Of a stretch of DNA of 64,000 bases, positions 25,658 to 35,598 are shown piece by piece. A program made the translations under genes and the position numbers. Position 1 is the stretch's first letter. Every line of letters starts with the position of its first letter. A model generated the notes under the pieces. It made no database searches, was not told the origin of the DNA, and was given only the letters and a program-made list of their open reading frames with translations. The DNA comes from Cohnella ginsengisoli (GTDB lineage Bacteria > Bacillota > Bacilli > Paenibacillales > Paenibacillaceae), in contig NZ_JAPDHZ010000008.1 of NCBI RefSeq assembly GCF_029525555.1, forward strand, positions 186,001 to 250,000, given 5' to 3'.

Positions 25658-28600
25658 ATGAATATTACCAAAAAAGATTTGGGGCCTCGGCCTTGTTTTT
25701 CTTTTGCTGCTCGGAGGCATGACGGCGATCGCTTCCGTCTATACGAGCGGATGGATATTAGCCCTCTCGATCGCGCTCGGCGCCCTCGGCGTTGCCGCCG
25801 GCGCCTATCTGATCGCCACCGTGCATCGGAGCATCTTCGCGGGCATGCGCCGCATCTCCCGGATCGTGGACGATATGGCGGCCGGCAGGACGGACGCGGA
25901 CGCGCACGCGCACGACGATTCGGCCGAAGACGAGTTCGGCCAGCTCGCGCGCCGATTCCGGGAGCTGGCCGTGTCGTTGCATCGCAAGACAGAGCAAGAA
26001 CGGCAGCTTCGCGAAGACGCCGAAACCGAAATCTGGATCAACGCCAACGTATCCGAGATGGCGATCCTGCTTCAGGGCTCCGTGCAGGTGCAGGAAGCCT
26101 CCCGTATCTTCATGGCAAAGCTGGCCGGCGCGCTCGGCGCGAGCTGCGGGGCGCTGTACGTGAAGCGCGGCGACGCGCTGCACTTTGCCGCGGGCTATGC
26201 CTACGACGATGCCGGCGAAAACCGAAAGCCCATCCCGCTCGGCGTCGGACTGGTCGGACAGGTCGCGCTGGACAAGCATCCCGTCGTCATGCGCGATCTG
26301 CCGGCGGATTATATCAAGATCCGTTCCGGGCTAGGCGAGACGCCGCCCGCCTGCCTCACGCTGGTGCCGATCCGTTACGAGGAAAAGACCGTCGGCGTCG
26401 TAGAGCTGGCCTCTCTCCGCGAGTTTCCGCCGCGCGAGCGGCAATTGATCGACCGGGTGTCCGCGAATATGGGCATCCTGTTCAACACGCTGGCCGATAT
26501 CGCGCGGATCGACGAGCTGCTGCGCCATACCCAGTACCAGAAGGAGGAGCTAGAGGCGCAGACGGAGGAACTGCGGACGCAGACCGAAGAGCTGACCACG
26601 CAGACCGAGGAGCTCCGGGCGCAGACCGAAGAACTCGATGCGCAGGCCAGACAGATCAGCGAGGCCAACGAGACGCTTCGCACGGAAGTGCTGCTGACCG
26701 CGCGCCAGAAGGAAGAGATCGCGCAGCAAGCCGAGTCGCTCGCGCGGCAAAAGGAAGAGATCGCGCAGCAAGCGAATTCGCTCGCCGATCAGGCGGAGGA
26801 GCTGCGGGTGCAAGCGGACGAGCTGCGCGCCTCCAACGAGCAGCTGCAGACGGAGATGGCGCTTACCGCGCGGCAGAAGGACGAGATCCAGCAGCAGGCC
26901 GAAGAGATTTTTATGGCCGCCCAATACAAGTCCGAATTTCTCGCCAACGTCTCCCACGAGCTGCGCACGCCCCTCAACAGCCTGCTGATCCTCTCTCAGA
27001 TTCTCGCGGAGAACCGGACGGGCAACCTGCAGCCCAAGCAGCTCGAATACGTCCATACGATCTTCTCGGCAGGCAGGGACCTGCTTCGTCTGATCGACGA
27101 GATTCTCGACCTGGCCAAGCTGGAGGCCGGCAAAATGACGGCCGTCTTCGAGACGGTTCAAGTCCAGGACGTCGTCGACCACGCGTATCGCACATTCGAT
27201 CAGGTCGCCCGCGGCAAAGGTGTCGAGCTTCGCATCCGAGTGGATTCCAGACTCCCCGCCTCCCTCAAGACCGACGGCCATCGGCTTCAGCAGATTTTGG
27301 CGAATCTGCTTTCCAACGCGTTCAAATTCACCGAAAAGGGCGAGGTCTCGCTCACGGTCGGGCGAAGCGATTCGCATCCGGAAGGCATTTTCTTCGAAGT
27401 AAAGGATACTGGCATCGGCATCCCCAAAGAGAAGCTCGAAGGCATCTTCGAGGCGTTCCAGCAGGCGGACGGCACGACCAGCCGCAAATACGGCGGCACG
27501 GGGCTGGGCCTCAGCATCTGCCGCCAGCTCGCCTCGCTCTTGGGAGGACGAATCGAAGTCGCTTCGGAGCCCGGCAAAGGCAGCGCCTTCACTCTCCTCC
27601 TGTCCGAAACGGCAGAGACGGGGACTTTTGCTCCCGAAGCGGAGCAGCCCTTCGAGCCGAAGACGTCTGCGGCCGCTTCCGCCCGAGAGGAACCTGCCGC
27701 CCCGACGCCGCGGCCCGAGGCTGCGGCGCCCCCGGAACCTGTACAGGAAACGGCATTCCCGAAAACGGAACCCGTCGCGTTCAAGACTTCTCAGCGACCC
27801 GGCGCCGACATGGCCGATTTTTACGAATCGTTCGTGCCCGACATCTCGATCTCCAATCCGAAGCTGCTCCAGCAAGCCGTCATGGACGACGACCGGAACG
27901 ACCTGCAGCCGGGAGATACGACGCTGCTCATCATCGAAGAGGAAGAATCGTTCGCGGCCATCCTGCTCGAGCTTGCGCGCAAGCGCGGCTTCAAGGCGAT
28001 CGTCTCGCTGCAGGGCGACCAGGGGCTCGCGCTCGCCCACGCCTACAAGCCGAACGCGATCATCGTCGACGCGGACCTGCCCGTCCTTAACGGCTGGGCG
28101 ATCATCAGCAGGCTCAAGAGCCGGCCCGAGCTGCGCCACATCCCCGTGCACGTCGTGTCCACGGCCGACGACAGCAAGCAGGGGCTCTCGATGGGCGCGC
28201 TGGACTTCTGGAAAAAGCCGACGGACCGCTCGGAGCTCGAGGCCGCGTTTCTCCGGATCGAATCGTACATTCGGCGTCCGGTCAAAAACCTGCTGATCGT
28301 CGAAGACAATGACGCGCTGCGTGCCAGCCTCGTCGCTTTTATCGCGCACCCCGACGTAAACGTGACCGCGGCCGCTTCCGGCAAGGAGGCGCTTGACCAG
28401 CTTAACGCCCAGCACTACGACTGCATGGTGCTCGATCTCGGCCTCGCCGATATCTCGGGCTTCGAGCTGCTGGAGCAGGTCAAGACGAACCGCAAGCTGC
28501 AGACGCTGCCGGTCATCATTTATACGGGCCGCGATCTGAGCAAGGAGGAAGAGCAGCGGCTGCGCCACTACGCGGAGAGCATCGTGCTCAAGAACGTCCA

Positions 28601-29087
28601 GTCGATGGAGCGTCTGTACGACGAGACCGCGCTTTATTTGCACCGCAAGCATGCCGACCTTCCGCCGGACAAGCAGCTGCTCATCGAGAAGCTGCACAAC
28701 CCGGAAGCCGCCTTCGAAGGCAAACAGATTCTGCTTGTGGACGACGACATGCGCAACATTTATGCGCTCTCCAGCGTGCTCGAGGGTTACAATATGGAGA
28801 TCAGCTTCGCGCAAAACGGCAAGGAAGCGCTGCAGCATCTCAGCGTCCATCCCGGCGTCGACCTTGTCTTTATGGATATTATGATGCCCGAGATGGACGG
28901 CTACGAAACGATGCGTCACATTCGCCAGATGCCGCAGTTCGAGAATCTGGTCATCATCGCCTTGACGGCCAGAGCGATGGAGGGCGACCGCGTGAAGTGC
29001 CTTCGCGCAGGCGCGTCCGATTACATCGCCAAGCCGATCAACACGACCCAGCTCGTCACGCTGCTCAAAGCTTGGCTCATCAAGTAG
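25658..29087 (+). CDS. Large hybrid histidine kinase: HAMP-GAF-kinase-three receivers (one frameshift)
   Basis: The natural start is the ATG at 25658; an A6 run (25670-25675) puts it out of frame. Dropping one A gives MNITKKIWGLGLVFLLLLGG, an N-terminal membrane anchor, continuous with the rest, 1142 residues in all. Order: one or two membrane helices, HAMP, GAF (about 125-275), a long coiled coil with a repeated heptad (AQTEELR/TQTEELT), HisKA with His433 in NVSHELRTPLN, HATPase (GGTGLGLSICRQL), and three receiver domains, the last two with Asp in VLDLGLADISG and FMDIMMPEMDG; the first has VDADLPVLNG. It is followed 24 bases on by another hybrid kinase. Signal and output are unknown. Confidence 0.85.
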
Positions 29088-29111
29088 ACCGCCGGGAGGA
29101 ATGATTGCTGC

Positions 29112-30443
29112 ATGGGACCTGACGTTCATATCCTTCTTGTCGACGACCGGCCGGACGAGTTTTTGTCCGCGCAAGCGATTTTGGCCGACTCGCCCTATAC
29201 GCTCGTGTCCGCTTCTTCGGGTGCGGAAGCGCTCAAGTGCCTGCTCAAAAACGACTTCGCCCTCATCATCATGGACGTGCTGATGCCGGACATGGACGGC
29301 TTCGAGACGGCACGCCGCATCAAAACGCGGAAAAAATCGCAGGATATCCCGATTATTTTCCTCACTTCGCTGACGTCCGAGCTGGACAACTATATGCAGG
29401 CCTATTCGTCGGGCGCGATCGACTTCATGACGAAGCCTGTGCATCCCGAGGTGCTGAAGAGAAAGATCGACGGCTTCGTGCGTCTTTACCTGACGCGGCT
29501 CGATCTGGAACGCCAGACCAAGGAATTAGCCGCCAAGACCCAGGAGCTCGAAGCGAAAACGAAAGAGCTGGAAGCGAAGACGAGCGAGCTCGAATCCCAG
29601 GCGCGCCAGATGGAGGAAGCGAACCGCGAGTTGACGCAGATGAAGGAAACGGCGGAAACCGCCTCCCGGATCAAGTCGGGCTTCCTCGCCACGATGAGCC
29701 ACGAGCTGCGCACGCCGCTGAACGGCATCATCGCGATGTCGGAACTGCTGATGGAGTCGGAGCTTCCGCCGGAGGACCGCGACATGGTCGATATCATCCG
29801 CACGAGCGGCAACGCGCTCCTTTCGATCATCAGCCACATTCTCGATTTTTCCAAGATCGAGTCCGGCAAAATGGATCTGGAGCTCACGCCGTTCAACTTG
29901 GCAAACTGCATGAAGGAGACGGCTGACCTGTTCATCGCGCTGCTCCGCGAGAAAGGGCTGGCGCTGACGATGGAGATCGATCCCGATATTCCTTCACTGC
30001 TGCTCGGGGATCCCAACCGGCTGCGCCAGGTGCTCAACAACTTGATCGGCAATGCCGTCAAGTTCACCGGCCGCGGCGGCGTCCGCGTTGATGCACGGCT
30101 GCTGCGCCGGCAGGGCGAAGAGCTGGAGCTCGAATTCACGGTAAAGGATACCGGCGAGGGGATCCCTGAAGGGCAGTATCACAGGCTGTTCCAGCCTTTT
30201 TCCCAGCTCGAAGGAACGCTGGGCGGCAAGACCGGCGGCACGGGCCTCGGCCTGTCGATCTGCAAGACGCTGGTGGAGCTGATGGGCGGCCGGATCTACG
30301 CGAAAAAGGAAGTGGACCTCGGGGCGGCATTCGTATTTACGATTAAAACGATCGCCGTCGAGGGGGGAAGCGGCCGATCGGCAGACCGCGCTCCATTGAC
30401 AAAATCTCCGGCTCGGCGGAAAATGATTTTAAGTAGATTCTAG
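29112..30443 (+). CDS. Hybrid kinase with N-terminal receiver, 443 aa
   Basis: Starts at 29112 after GGGAGGA (13-base gap). The N-terminal receiver has VDDRPDE and phosphoacceptor Asp55 in IIMDVLMPDMDG; a heptad coiled coil (KELEAKTSELESQ) links it to HisKA with His197 in TMSHELRTPLNG and HATPase with GTGLGLSICKTLVELMG. No membrane segment: cytoplasmic. The receiver-first order fits a kinase that is itself the output of the preceding triple-receiver kinase, making a phosphorelay (inference). Coiled-coil repeats resemble those of the upstream kinase, suggesting a common origin. Confidence 0.88.
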   Translation: MGPDVHILLVDDRPDEFLSAQAILADSPYTLVSASSGAEALKCLLKNDFALIIMDVLMPDMDGFETARRIKTRKKSQDIPIIFLTSLTSELDNYMQAYSSGAIDFMTKPVHPEVLKRKIDGFVRLYLTRLDLERQTKELAAKTQELEAKTKELEAKTSELESQARQMEEANRELTQMKETAETASRIKSGFLATMSHELRTPLNGIIAMSELLMESELPPEDRDMVDIIRTSGNALLSIISHILDFSKIESGKMDLELTPFNLANCMKETADLFIALLREKGLALTMEIDPDIPSLLLGDPNRLRQVLNNLIGNAVKFTGRGGVRVDARLLRRQGEELELEFTVKDTGEGIPEGQYHRLFQPFSQLEGTLGGKTGGTGLGLSICKTLVELMGGRIYAKKEVDLGAAFVFTIKTIAVEGGSGRSADRAPLTKSPARRKMILSRF

Positions 30444-30451
30444 GCGCGAAG

Positions 30452-30506
30452 CACGCGCCCTGCGTCGATCCTGTGTTTTCGCACAGGACGGCGAAGGGCG
30501 CGTTTT
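30452..30506 (+). terminator. Intrinsic terminator between the kinases and the Rpn gene
   Basis: An ACGCGCCCT / AGGGCGCG outer stem encloses a second perfect stem (TCCTGTG / CACAGGA) and is followed by TTTTTTG. A very similar block (GCGAAGCACGCGCC then a stem, then TTTTTTGCGT) precedes the second Rpn gene at 37130-37196. Confidence 0.75.
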
Positions 30507-30577
30507 TTGCGTTTCCCCGGCGCGCAGCGCCGTTCGGAAAATCGAGCGATTATGATATACTGGAGGCAAAAAAAGCG

Positions 30578-31489
30578 TTGAAAAAGCGATTGAATCCGAA
30601 GAACGACTACCTGTTCAAGCGTCTGTTCGGCGAGGCCGACAGCAAGCCGCTGCTGATCGGGCTGCTGAACGCGGTTCTGCGCAGAGGCGAACGCGACGCG
30701 ATCGCGGACCTTGTCGTGCTGGACGGCAAGCTGCTCACCAAGCGCCTCGTCGAAGACAAAGAGGGCGTGCTCGATATCCGCTGCGAGACGGCGAACCGGG
30801 AGCAGATCAACGTGGAGATGCAGGTGGGACGCTATCGGCACATGGAAAAGCGAAGCCTGTTTTATATGGGGCGGCTGCTCGCGGATTCGATTCGCGAAGG
30901 CGAGGATTACGGCCAGCTCAAAAGAACGATTTGTATCAATATGCTGGATTTTCCCTTTCTTCCCCTGGAAGGCTTCCATCGCTCGTTTCACTTATACGAG
31001 GATGCCGAACGGCAATTTAGATTGACCGATCTGATCGAACTGCACTTTATCGAGTTCCCGAAGTTTCGCTCGGCACCATACGCCGTGGCGGATCCGCTGC
31101 ATCGCTGGCTGAGGTTTTTGGACGAACGCACGACCCAAGAACAATTGGAGGAGCTGATCGCCATGGATCCGACGATTCGGACGGCCGAAGAACGGCTGAG
31201 TCATCTCAGCGAAGACGATATGACCCGCATGCTTTACGAGGCCAGGGAAAAGGCTAACCGGGATCGGATTAGCTTTTTGAAGGACGCGCGGGAGCAGGGA
31301 CTGGAGGAAGGCAGGGAGCTGGGCATTGCGCAAGGCAAGGAGCTGGGCATTGTGCAGGGCAGGGAACTGGGCAGAGTGGCCGTAGCGATCAATCTGCTGA
31401 AAGCCGGAAACGATATCGTCGCCGTCAGCCGCTTGTCCGAGCTGCCCGAAGAACAGGTACGACGTCTGGCCGCACAGCTGAAAGAATAA
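30578..31489 (+). CDS. Rpn-family PD-(D/E)XK nuclease/putative transposase, copy 1
   Basis: TTG start at 30578, 11 bases after GGAGG; this makes the N-terminus (MKKRLNPKNDYLFKRLFGE) identical in start and sequence to copy 2 at 37247. 303 residues. The nuclease motif is EGVLDIRCETANREQINVEM: Asp66, then Glu80-x-Gln82 as the PD-(D/E)XK variant of the Rpn/transposase_31 family. The C-terminal part has repeated GREL/GKELGI turns (a Gly-Glu-Leu repeat typical of these proteins). Rpn proteins stimulate RecA-independent recombination or act as toxins. No IS ends are seen. Confidence 0.88.
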   Translation: MKKRLNPKNDYLFKRLFGEADSKPLLIGLLNAVLRRGERDAIADLVVLDGKLLTKRLVEDKEGVLDIRCETANREQINVEMQVGRYRHMEKRSLFYMGRLLADSIREGEDYGQLKRTICINMLDFPFLPLEGFHRSFHLYEDAERQFRLTDLIELHFIEFPKFRSAPYAVADPLHRWLRFLDERTTQEQLEELIAMDPTIRTAEERLSHLSEDDMTRMLYEAREKANRDRISFLKDAREQGLEEGRELGIAQGKELGIVQGRELGRVAVAINLLKAGNDIVAVSRLSELPEEQVRRLAAQLKE

Positions 31490-31498
31490 ACGAACAAC

Positions 31499-31541
31499 AA
31501 ATAGACGTCGCAAGCTTTTGGCCTGCGACGTCTATTTTATT
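31499..31541. terminator. Bidirectional intrinsic terminator
   Basis: AATAGACGTCGCA pairs with TGCGACGTCTATT around an 11-base loop, with TTTATT on the plus strand and TTTGTTG on the minus strand. It ends both the Rpn gene and the SLH gene. Confidence 0.85.
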
Positions 31542-31562
31542 GCGTTTGTGCTGCGTTTCCTT

Positions 31563-33653
31563 TTACTTGGAGATCAATCCCTGCTTCAGCAGGTTCGACG
31601 CGATGACCGCCGCCATCTCGCGGGTCACCTTGGCCTTCGGATCGAAAGCGGTGCCGGAGGTGCCCTTCAGCAATCCCTTGTCGTAAACCGCGCGAACCGA
31701 CGCCAGGGCGTAGCCGGAGATCTGGCCTTGGTCGGAGAACGCGGTCTTCGATCCCGAGCCGTCTAGCTTGAAGGCGCGGGCCAGTACCACCGCCAGATCC
31801 TGGCGGGAGATCGCGTCGTTCGGCTTGAACGATGTCGTCGTAACGCCGCCGATCAGTCCTTTGGACTTCGCCGTCATGACCGCATCGAAGTACCAGACGC
31901 CCGGCGCGACGTCAGCGAACGTCTGCTTGGCGCCCGAAGCCGGCGTCTCGCCGAGCAGGCGCAGGATCAGCGCAGCGAACTGAACGCGGGTCAGCTGCTG
32001 CTTCGGCGCGAACTTCAGCTCCGTCGTGCTTATGCCCTGAAGCCAGCCGGCCGCGTACGCTTCGTTCACGGCCTCGCTCGCCCATGAAGAGATGTCTGCC
32101 GCGTCGGCGAACGACTCGCCGTCTGCCTGTCCCGCGCCCACGGCTACCGTGCCCGAATACTTAAGCACGCGCGGCGCGGCGCCGGCGCGATATCCCGTCA
32201 CCGTGTAGGCAAGCTCGCCTGCGGACAGCCCCTTGAAGGTTGCCGTGCCGCTCGCGTCCGTCGTCGCCGTCTGGCCGCCGATCGCGACCTGCACGCCTGC
32301 CGCCGGTCCCGTCACTTCCTTAAAGCTGCTGTCGTAATAGGTGTATTGCACGTTCACTGCCGTAGCGCCGCCCGCCGCAGCCTTCGCCGTGACCGACTTC
32401 ACGAGTCCGCTATCTGCCCCGGACAGATACAGGTACAGCTCGTCGCCAGCTTGCAGACGGAACTTCTCCAGCGAAGCGTCGATCGGCGCATAGGCGCCGC
32501 CGCGCTTGACCGCATACAACCAGTAGACGCTCTGGTCGCCCTTGGCGTCGCCGATCGCGGACAGGAACTTGCCGTACTGCGGATCGTCCGTATAGCCGAG
32601 CTTCAGCTTGTTGCGATCGGCGATCTCGACCAGCGCGTCCCACGCGTACACCGCCTGCGTAGCGCTAAGCGCCGCGAGAGGACCGTTCAGCCCTTCGATG
32701 GCGACGCCCGTCGCGACCCACTGGCTGGCAGCGTTGACGTACACGGAGCGGTGCGATGTGCCGAACAGCCCGTAAGCGGCCAACGCGCGCAGCGCCTGCT
32801 CGGTGGCGAACGCCTTGTCCGACGCGGCGTCGGACAGCTGGTGCTTGAAGCCGCCGTCCGTATTTTTGAACGCCAGCAAGCGCTGGATCAGGTTCGATCC
32901 GCCCTTGGCGAACTTCGCGTCCGCCGGATCGATACCGTAAGCGGCGAGGCCGACGATCGTCTGCGCGATCGCCTCGCTGTTGTCGTCGGCGAGATTGGCG
33001 GACAGCCAAGCGACGGCTTTATCCGCCGCGGCAGCAACCTCGGGGCGTTCCTTGTACTTGCCCAGCGCGCTGAGCGCCATGCCGTACAAATCCGGGACCG
33101 TGGAGCCGTCGATGCCGGAGACGATGGCCGCGACCAAGTCTCCGCGCGTCCACGCGGTGCCGGCTGGCAGCTCGTAATTGCCCGAATCGAGCGCGAGCAG
33201 CACGAAAATGTCGGCATACACGTTGGCGAAGGACGGATAGCTCGCCAGCTTCGCGATCAGGTCGCGGCCGCCGATGCTGCGGGCGTCCAAGCCGACCGCG
33301 TTCGCGACCAGCGCGAAGCGCGCAAGCGCCGTTGGATCCGGCGACGCCTTGGCCCACTCGGTCTCTACGCCGGCAGCCAGCTTCGTTTTATAATCCGCAG
33401 ATACCGCTTGTCCCGCGCGCGCGAAGCTGAACGCCAGCCAGTCCGAAGAGACCCCGCCGTTCGCGTTGACGTAGCCGATCGCGGCTTGAATGTCCGCCTG
33501 CACGTTGACGGAAGCGGCCGCGGCAACCGTCGCGGCGCTAGCGCCCTCCGCGTAGCTCTTGCCCGCAGGCAGCGCAGCCGACAGCCCGGCGACCGCGAGC
33601 GATACCGACAGCGCGAGCGATGCCAGCGATTTGAAACGTTTGAAGCCCAACAT
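31563..33653 (-). CDS. SLH-anchored, intrinsic-factor-like surface protein under B12 riboswitch control
   Basis: A 696-residue secreted protein; start at 33653 after AAGGGG. Signal peptide (residues 1-36, cleavage near SYA-EG), then about 300 residues of alpha/alpha repeats in the prenyltransferase/intrinsic-factor alpha-domain style (GLAAYGIDPADAKFAKGGSN; NTDGGFKHQLSD; ALRALAAYGLFG). Then a DUF4430-like beta domain (GKFLSAIGDAKGDQSVYWLY; LQAGDELYLYLSG), the equivalent of the transcobalamin C-terminal domain. After a Big-like stretch (VTGPAAGVQVAIGGQT), three SLH modules (about 515-696: DISSWASEAVNEAYAAGWL, GVWYFDAVMTAKSKGLI, LASVRAVYDKGLLKGT) bind the cell wall. The cobalamin riboswitch upstream makes B12 capture at the surface the best hypothesis. 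Confidence 0.85.
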   Translation of the reverse strand: MLGFKRFKSLASLALSVSLAVAGLSAALPAGKSYAEGASAATVAAAASVNVQADIQAAIGYVNANGGVSSDWLAFSFARAGQAVSADYKTKLAAGVETEWAKASPDPTALARFALVANAVGLDARSIGGRDLIAKLASYPSFANVYADIFVLLALDSGNYELPAGTAWTRGDLVAAIVSGIDGSTVPDLYGMALSALGKYKERPEVAAAADKAVAWLSANLADDNSEAIAQTIVGLAAYGIDPADAKFAKGGSNLIQRLLAFKNTDGGFKHQLSDAASDKAFATEQALRALAAYGLFGTSHRSVYVNAASQWVATGVAIEGLNGPLAALSATQAVYAWDALVEIADRNKLKLGYTDDPQYGKFLSAIGDAKGDQSVYWLYAVKRGGAYAPIDASLEKFRLQAGDELYLYLSGADSGLVKSVTAKAAAGGATAVNVQYTYYDSSFKEVTGPAAGVQVAIGGQTATTDASGTATFKGLSAGELAYTVTGYRAGAAPRVLKYSGTVAVGAGQADGESFADAADISSWASEAVNEAYAAGWLQGISTTELKFAPKQQLTRVQFAALILRLLGETPASGAKQTFADVAPGVWYFDAVMTAKSKGLIGGVTTTSFKPNDAISRQDLAVVLARAFKLDGSGSKTAFSDQGQISGYALASVRAVYDKGLLKGTSGTAFDPKAKVTREMAAVIASNLLKQGLISK

Positions 33654-33717
33654 GAGTCATACCCCTTTTCCCAAAAAATAATGAGTCCTCTCGACCGCGC
33701 CGCGTGTCCGTACCGCA

Positions 33718-33748
33718 TTAAAAAAAACCACTCCGCAGGGGAGTGGTT
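33718..33748 (-). terminator. Riboswitch-linked intrinsic terminator
   Basis: On the minus strand AACCACTCC pairs with GGAGTGGTT and is followed by eight T residues, 65 bases before the SLH gene start. It is the expected expression platform of the cobalamin riboswitch. Confidence 0.85.
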
Positions 33749-33844
33749 CAAGATCGCAGCATGACGCCGCGCCACAGGTCGCGTCCGCCGAAGGGCGGCT
33801 TAGCTGGCACAGCCGGTCCCGCCGCTCACTCCGCGAAGCGGGCG

Positions 33845-34030
33845 GGATACAGTCGTATCGAGGCAGGTCTCCTGGCTCTGCTTCATCGCGGCTCCGACGC
33901 CTTCCCATTCGGCTGAACAGTGGCATCGCTCGGAGCGCTCGGCATATACAGTGGCGGGACCGCGCCGGACTCTCACCGGACTTCCCTATTAAGCGGCATG
34001 GCAGCATGCGCGCGCCTGGTACGAGGATAT
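33845..34030 (-). ncRNA. Cobalamin (B12) riboswitch
   Basis: Read on the minus strand, the element contains GGGAAGTCCGGTGAGAGTCC, GGTCCCGCCACTGTA, GAATGGGAAGGC and the B12 box AGCCAGGAGACCTGCC, in the normal order of a class I cobalamin riboswitch. The box is followed by an intrinsic terminator at 33718-33748, so AdoCbl binding should stop transcription of the SLH gene. A promoter with 17-base spacing lies just upstream. Confidence 0.93.
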
Positions 34031-34044
34031 GCAGTTATGCCCTA

Positions 34045-34073
34045 ATGATAGCGGGTCGTCCGGCCTTTGTCTA
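34045..34073 (-). promoter_or_regulatory. Promoter of the riboswitch-SLH unit
   Basis: On the minus strand TAGACA and TATCAT are separated by 17 bases, placing the start of transcription just before the riboswitch. Confidence 0.6.
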
Positions 34074-34279
34074 TGAAAAGGGTCACACATCGTCGGAGAA
34101 ATCCGCTTCCGTACGCAGCACCCGCCCGGAAAGCCTATAGGCCTGGCTCGGAGCCTTGACTCGCGCCCTCGTTGTAGCTATTATGGTTACAACAGATGCC
34201 AGATGCCGACGCATTCCCCCATTTCCCGCGCCCAGGTGTCGAGGTTATCGAATACCAATTCCCAGGAGGTTGATTTTCC

Positions 34280-35141
34280 ATGAAAATACTAGTAACCGGC
34301 GCAACGGGCCATCTCGGCTCCCTTGTCGTAAAGGCGCTGCTCGACCGCGTATCCGCGGCGCAGATCGCCGTCAGCGTTCGAGACCCGCAAAAGGCGGCTG
34401 CGCTATCCGAGCGCGGCGTAGACGTCCGGCGCGGCGACTTCGACGATCCGGCTTCGCTGGAGCAAGCTTTTGCCGGCGTCGATCGCCTGTTGATCGTGTC
34501 GACCGACGGAGACACGGAAACCCGCATTCGCCAGCACGCGAACGCCGTGGAGGCAGCCCGCATCGCCGGCGTCGGCTTCATCGCCTATACCAGCGCCCCG
34601 AACGCGCAAGAGAGCGAGCTGTTCCTGGCGGAAGTACACCGCGAGACGGAAAACGCGATTCGCGCGACGGGCATCCCGTATGCCTTTTTGCGCAACAATT
34701 GGTACATCGAAAATGAGGCCGGCGCGATCCATGGCATCGTCGCGGGCGCCCCGCTCGTCACGTCCGCCGGCGACGGCAAGGTCGGCTGGGCCGCGCGCGC
34801 CGATTATGCCGAGGCTGCCGCGGCTGTCCTCGCGGGGGGACGGACACGAGAATAAGGTGTACGAGCTCGGCGGGCCGCTGCGTACGTACGCGGAGCTGGC
34901 CAGCATGGCGGCCGAGGCGCTTGGACGCGACGTTCCGTTGCAGCAGGTCGACGACGATACGTACGCAGGCATTATGAAGAGCGCCGGCGTGCCGGAGTTC
35001 GCCCTGCCGATCGTCACCGCGATCCAGCAGGCGATCCGCGCAGGCACGCTCGCCGTGGAGAGCGGCGATCTGGAAAAGCTGCTCGTCCGCCCCGTGACAC
35101 CGCTTGTTCAAGCCGTGTCCGCGCTGGCGGCGGCAAAATAA
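34280..35141 (+). CDS. NmrA/QorB-type NAD(P)-binding reductase (one frameshift)
   Basis: The ATG at 34280 has an AGGAGG site. It opens with the nucleotide-binding MKILVTGATGHLGSLVV, then VDRLLIVSTDGDTETRIRQH and LRNNWYIENEAG, typical of the YtfG/QorB group of atypical short-chain dehydrogenases that reduce quinones. The frame breaks at a G6 run (34834-34839); with one G removed it continues LAGDGHENKVYELGGP to the end at 35141, about 286 residues. A terminator follows. Single gene, cytoplasmic. Confidence 0.87.
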
Positions 35142-35147
35142 AAAGAG

Positions 35148-35194
35148 CGGCCGACAACGGGATGGATTGTCCGTTATCGGCCGTTTTCGTTTTG
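35148..35194 (+). terminator. Intrinsic terminator after the NmrA-type gene
   Basis: CGGCCGACAACGG (35148-35160) pairs with 35171-35183 (one mismatch) and is followed by TTTTCGTTTTG. Confidence 0.85.
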
Positions 35195-35195
35195 T

Positions 35196-35598
35196 CAAAG
35201 CCGCCAGGCATTATGACGAGGGCGCCTCCAAGTATAAATGAGCGAGGGCAACGGCCAGAGCTGGTAGAAGGAAGCCGCCGGTTTTCCGATGCGAGCGCTT
35301 CATGAATCACCCGTCGATACTTCGAGACATCACTCATGGCTGCCCCCACTCCCGTATGCGAAATAACGATCCATTTTCGGCATGATACGGACATTTCGAA
35401 GCCGTGACGAGCAGCTTTTGCCGCCTGACGCTTTGACTTCGGCAAGCCGCGCGCCCGCTCGCTTCTTTTACCATAACGCCCGGCCCCGCGCCTCCGTCTG
35501 CAGTCCGATCTTGCGCTATGCGCGGGTTGGACGACAGCAGCCAGCTCCAAGTGTTAAGCTATAAGCAACCAAGCTTTGCTTATAAGGAGCGATCACTT
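35196..35598. other. 403-base region with no confident gene
   Basis: A minus-strand frame from the ATG at 35338 (MSDVSKYRRVIHEALASENR) has a weak GGGGG site and could continue, after a one-base shift, into a hydrophobic stretch ending before 35200, but neither end is convincing and the frame as read runs into the neighbouring terminator. I see an AAGGAG ribosome site for the next gene at the right end and nothing else. Confidence 0.4.

Noticed and set aside
26550..29444. 964-codon ORF antisense to the large hybrid kinase
   Set aside because: Antisense open frame produced by strong GC codon bias; no start signal and low-complexity Arg/Gly/Leu composition. The same holds for other long antisense frames (e.g. 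4869-6503, 58257-60161).
35014..35550. 178-codon minus-strand ORF in the gap before 35599
   Set aside because: It overlaps the terminator and end of the NmrA gene, and its composition after the first 20 residues is unlike a protein.
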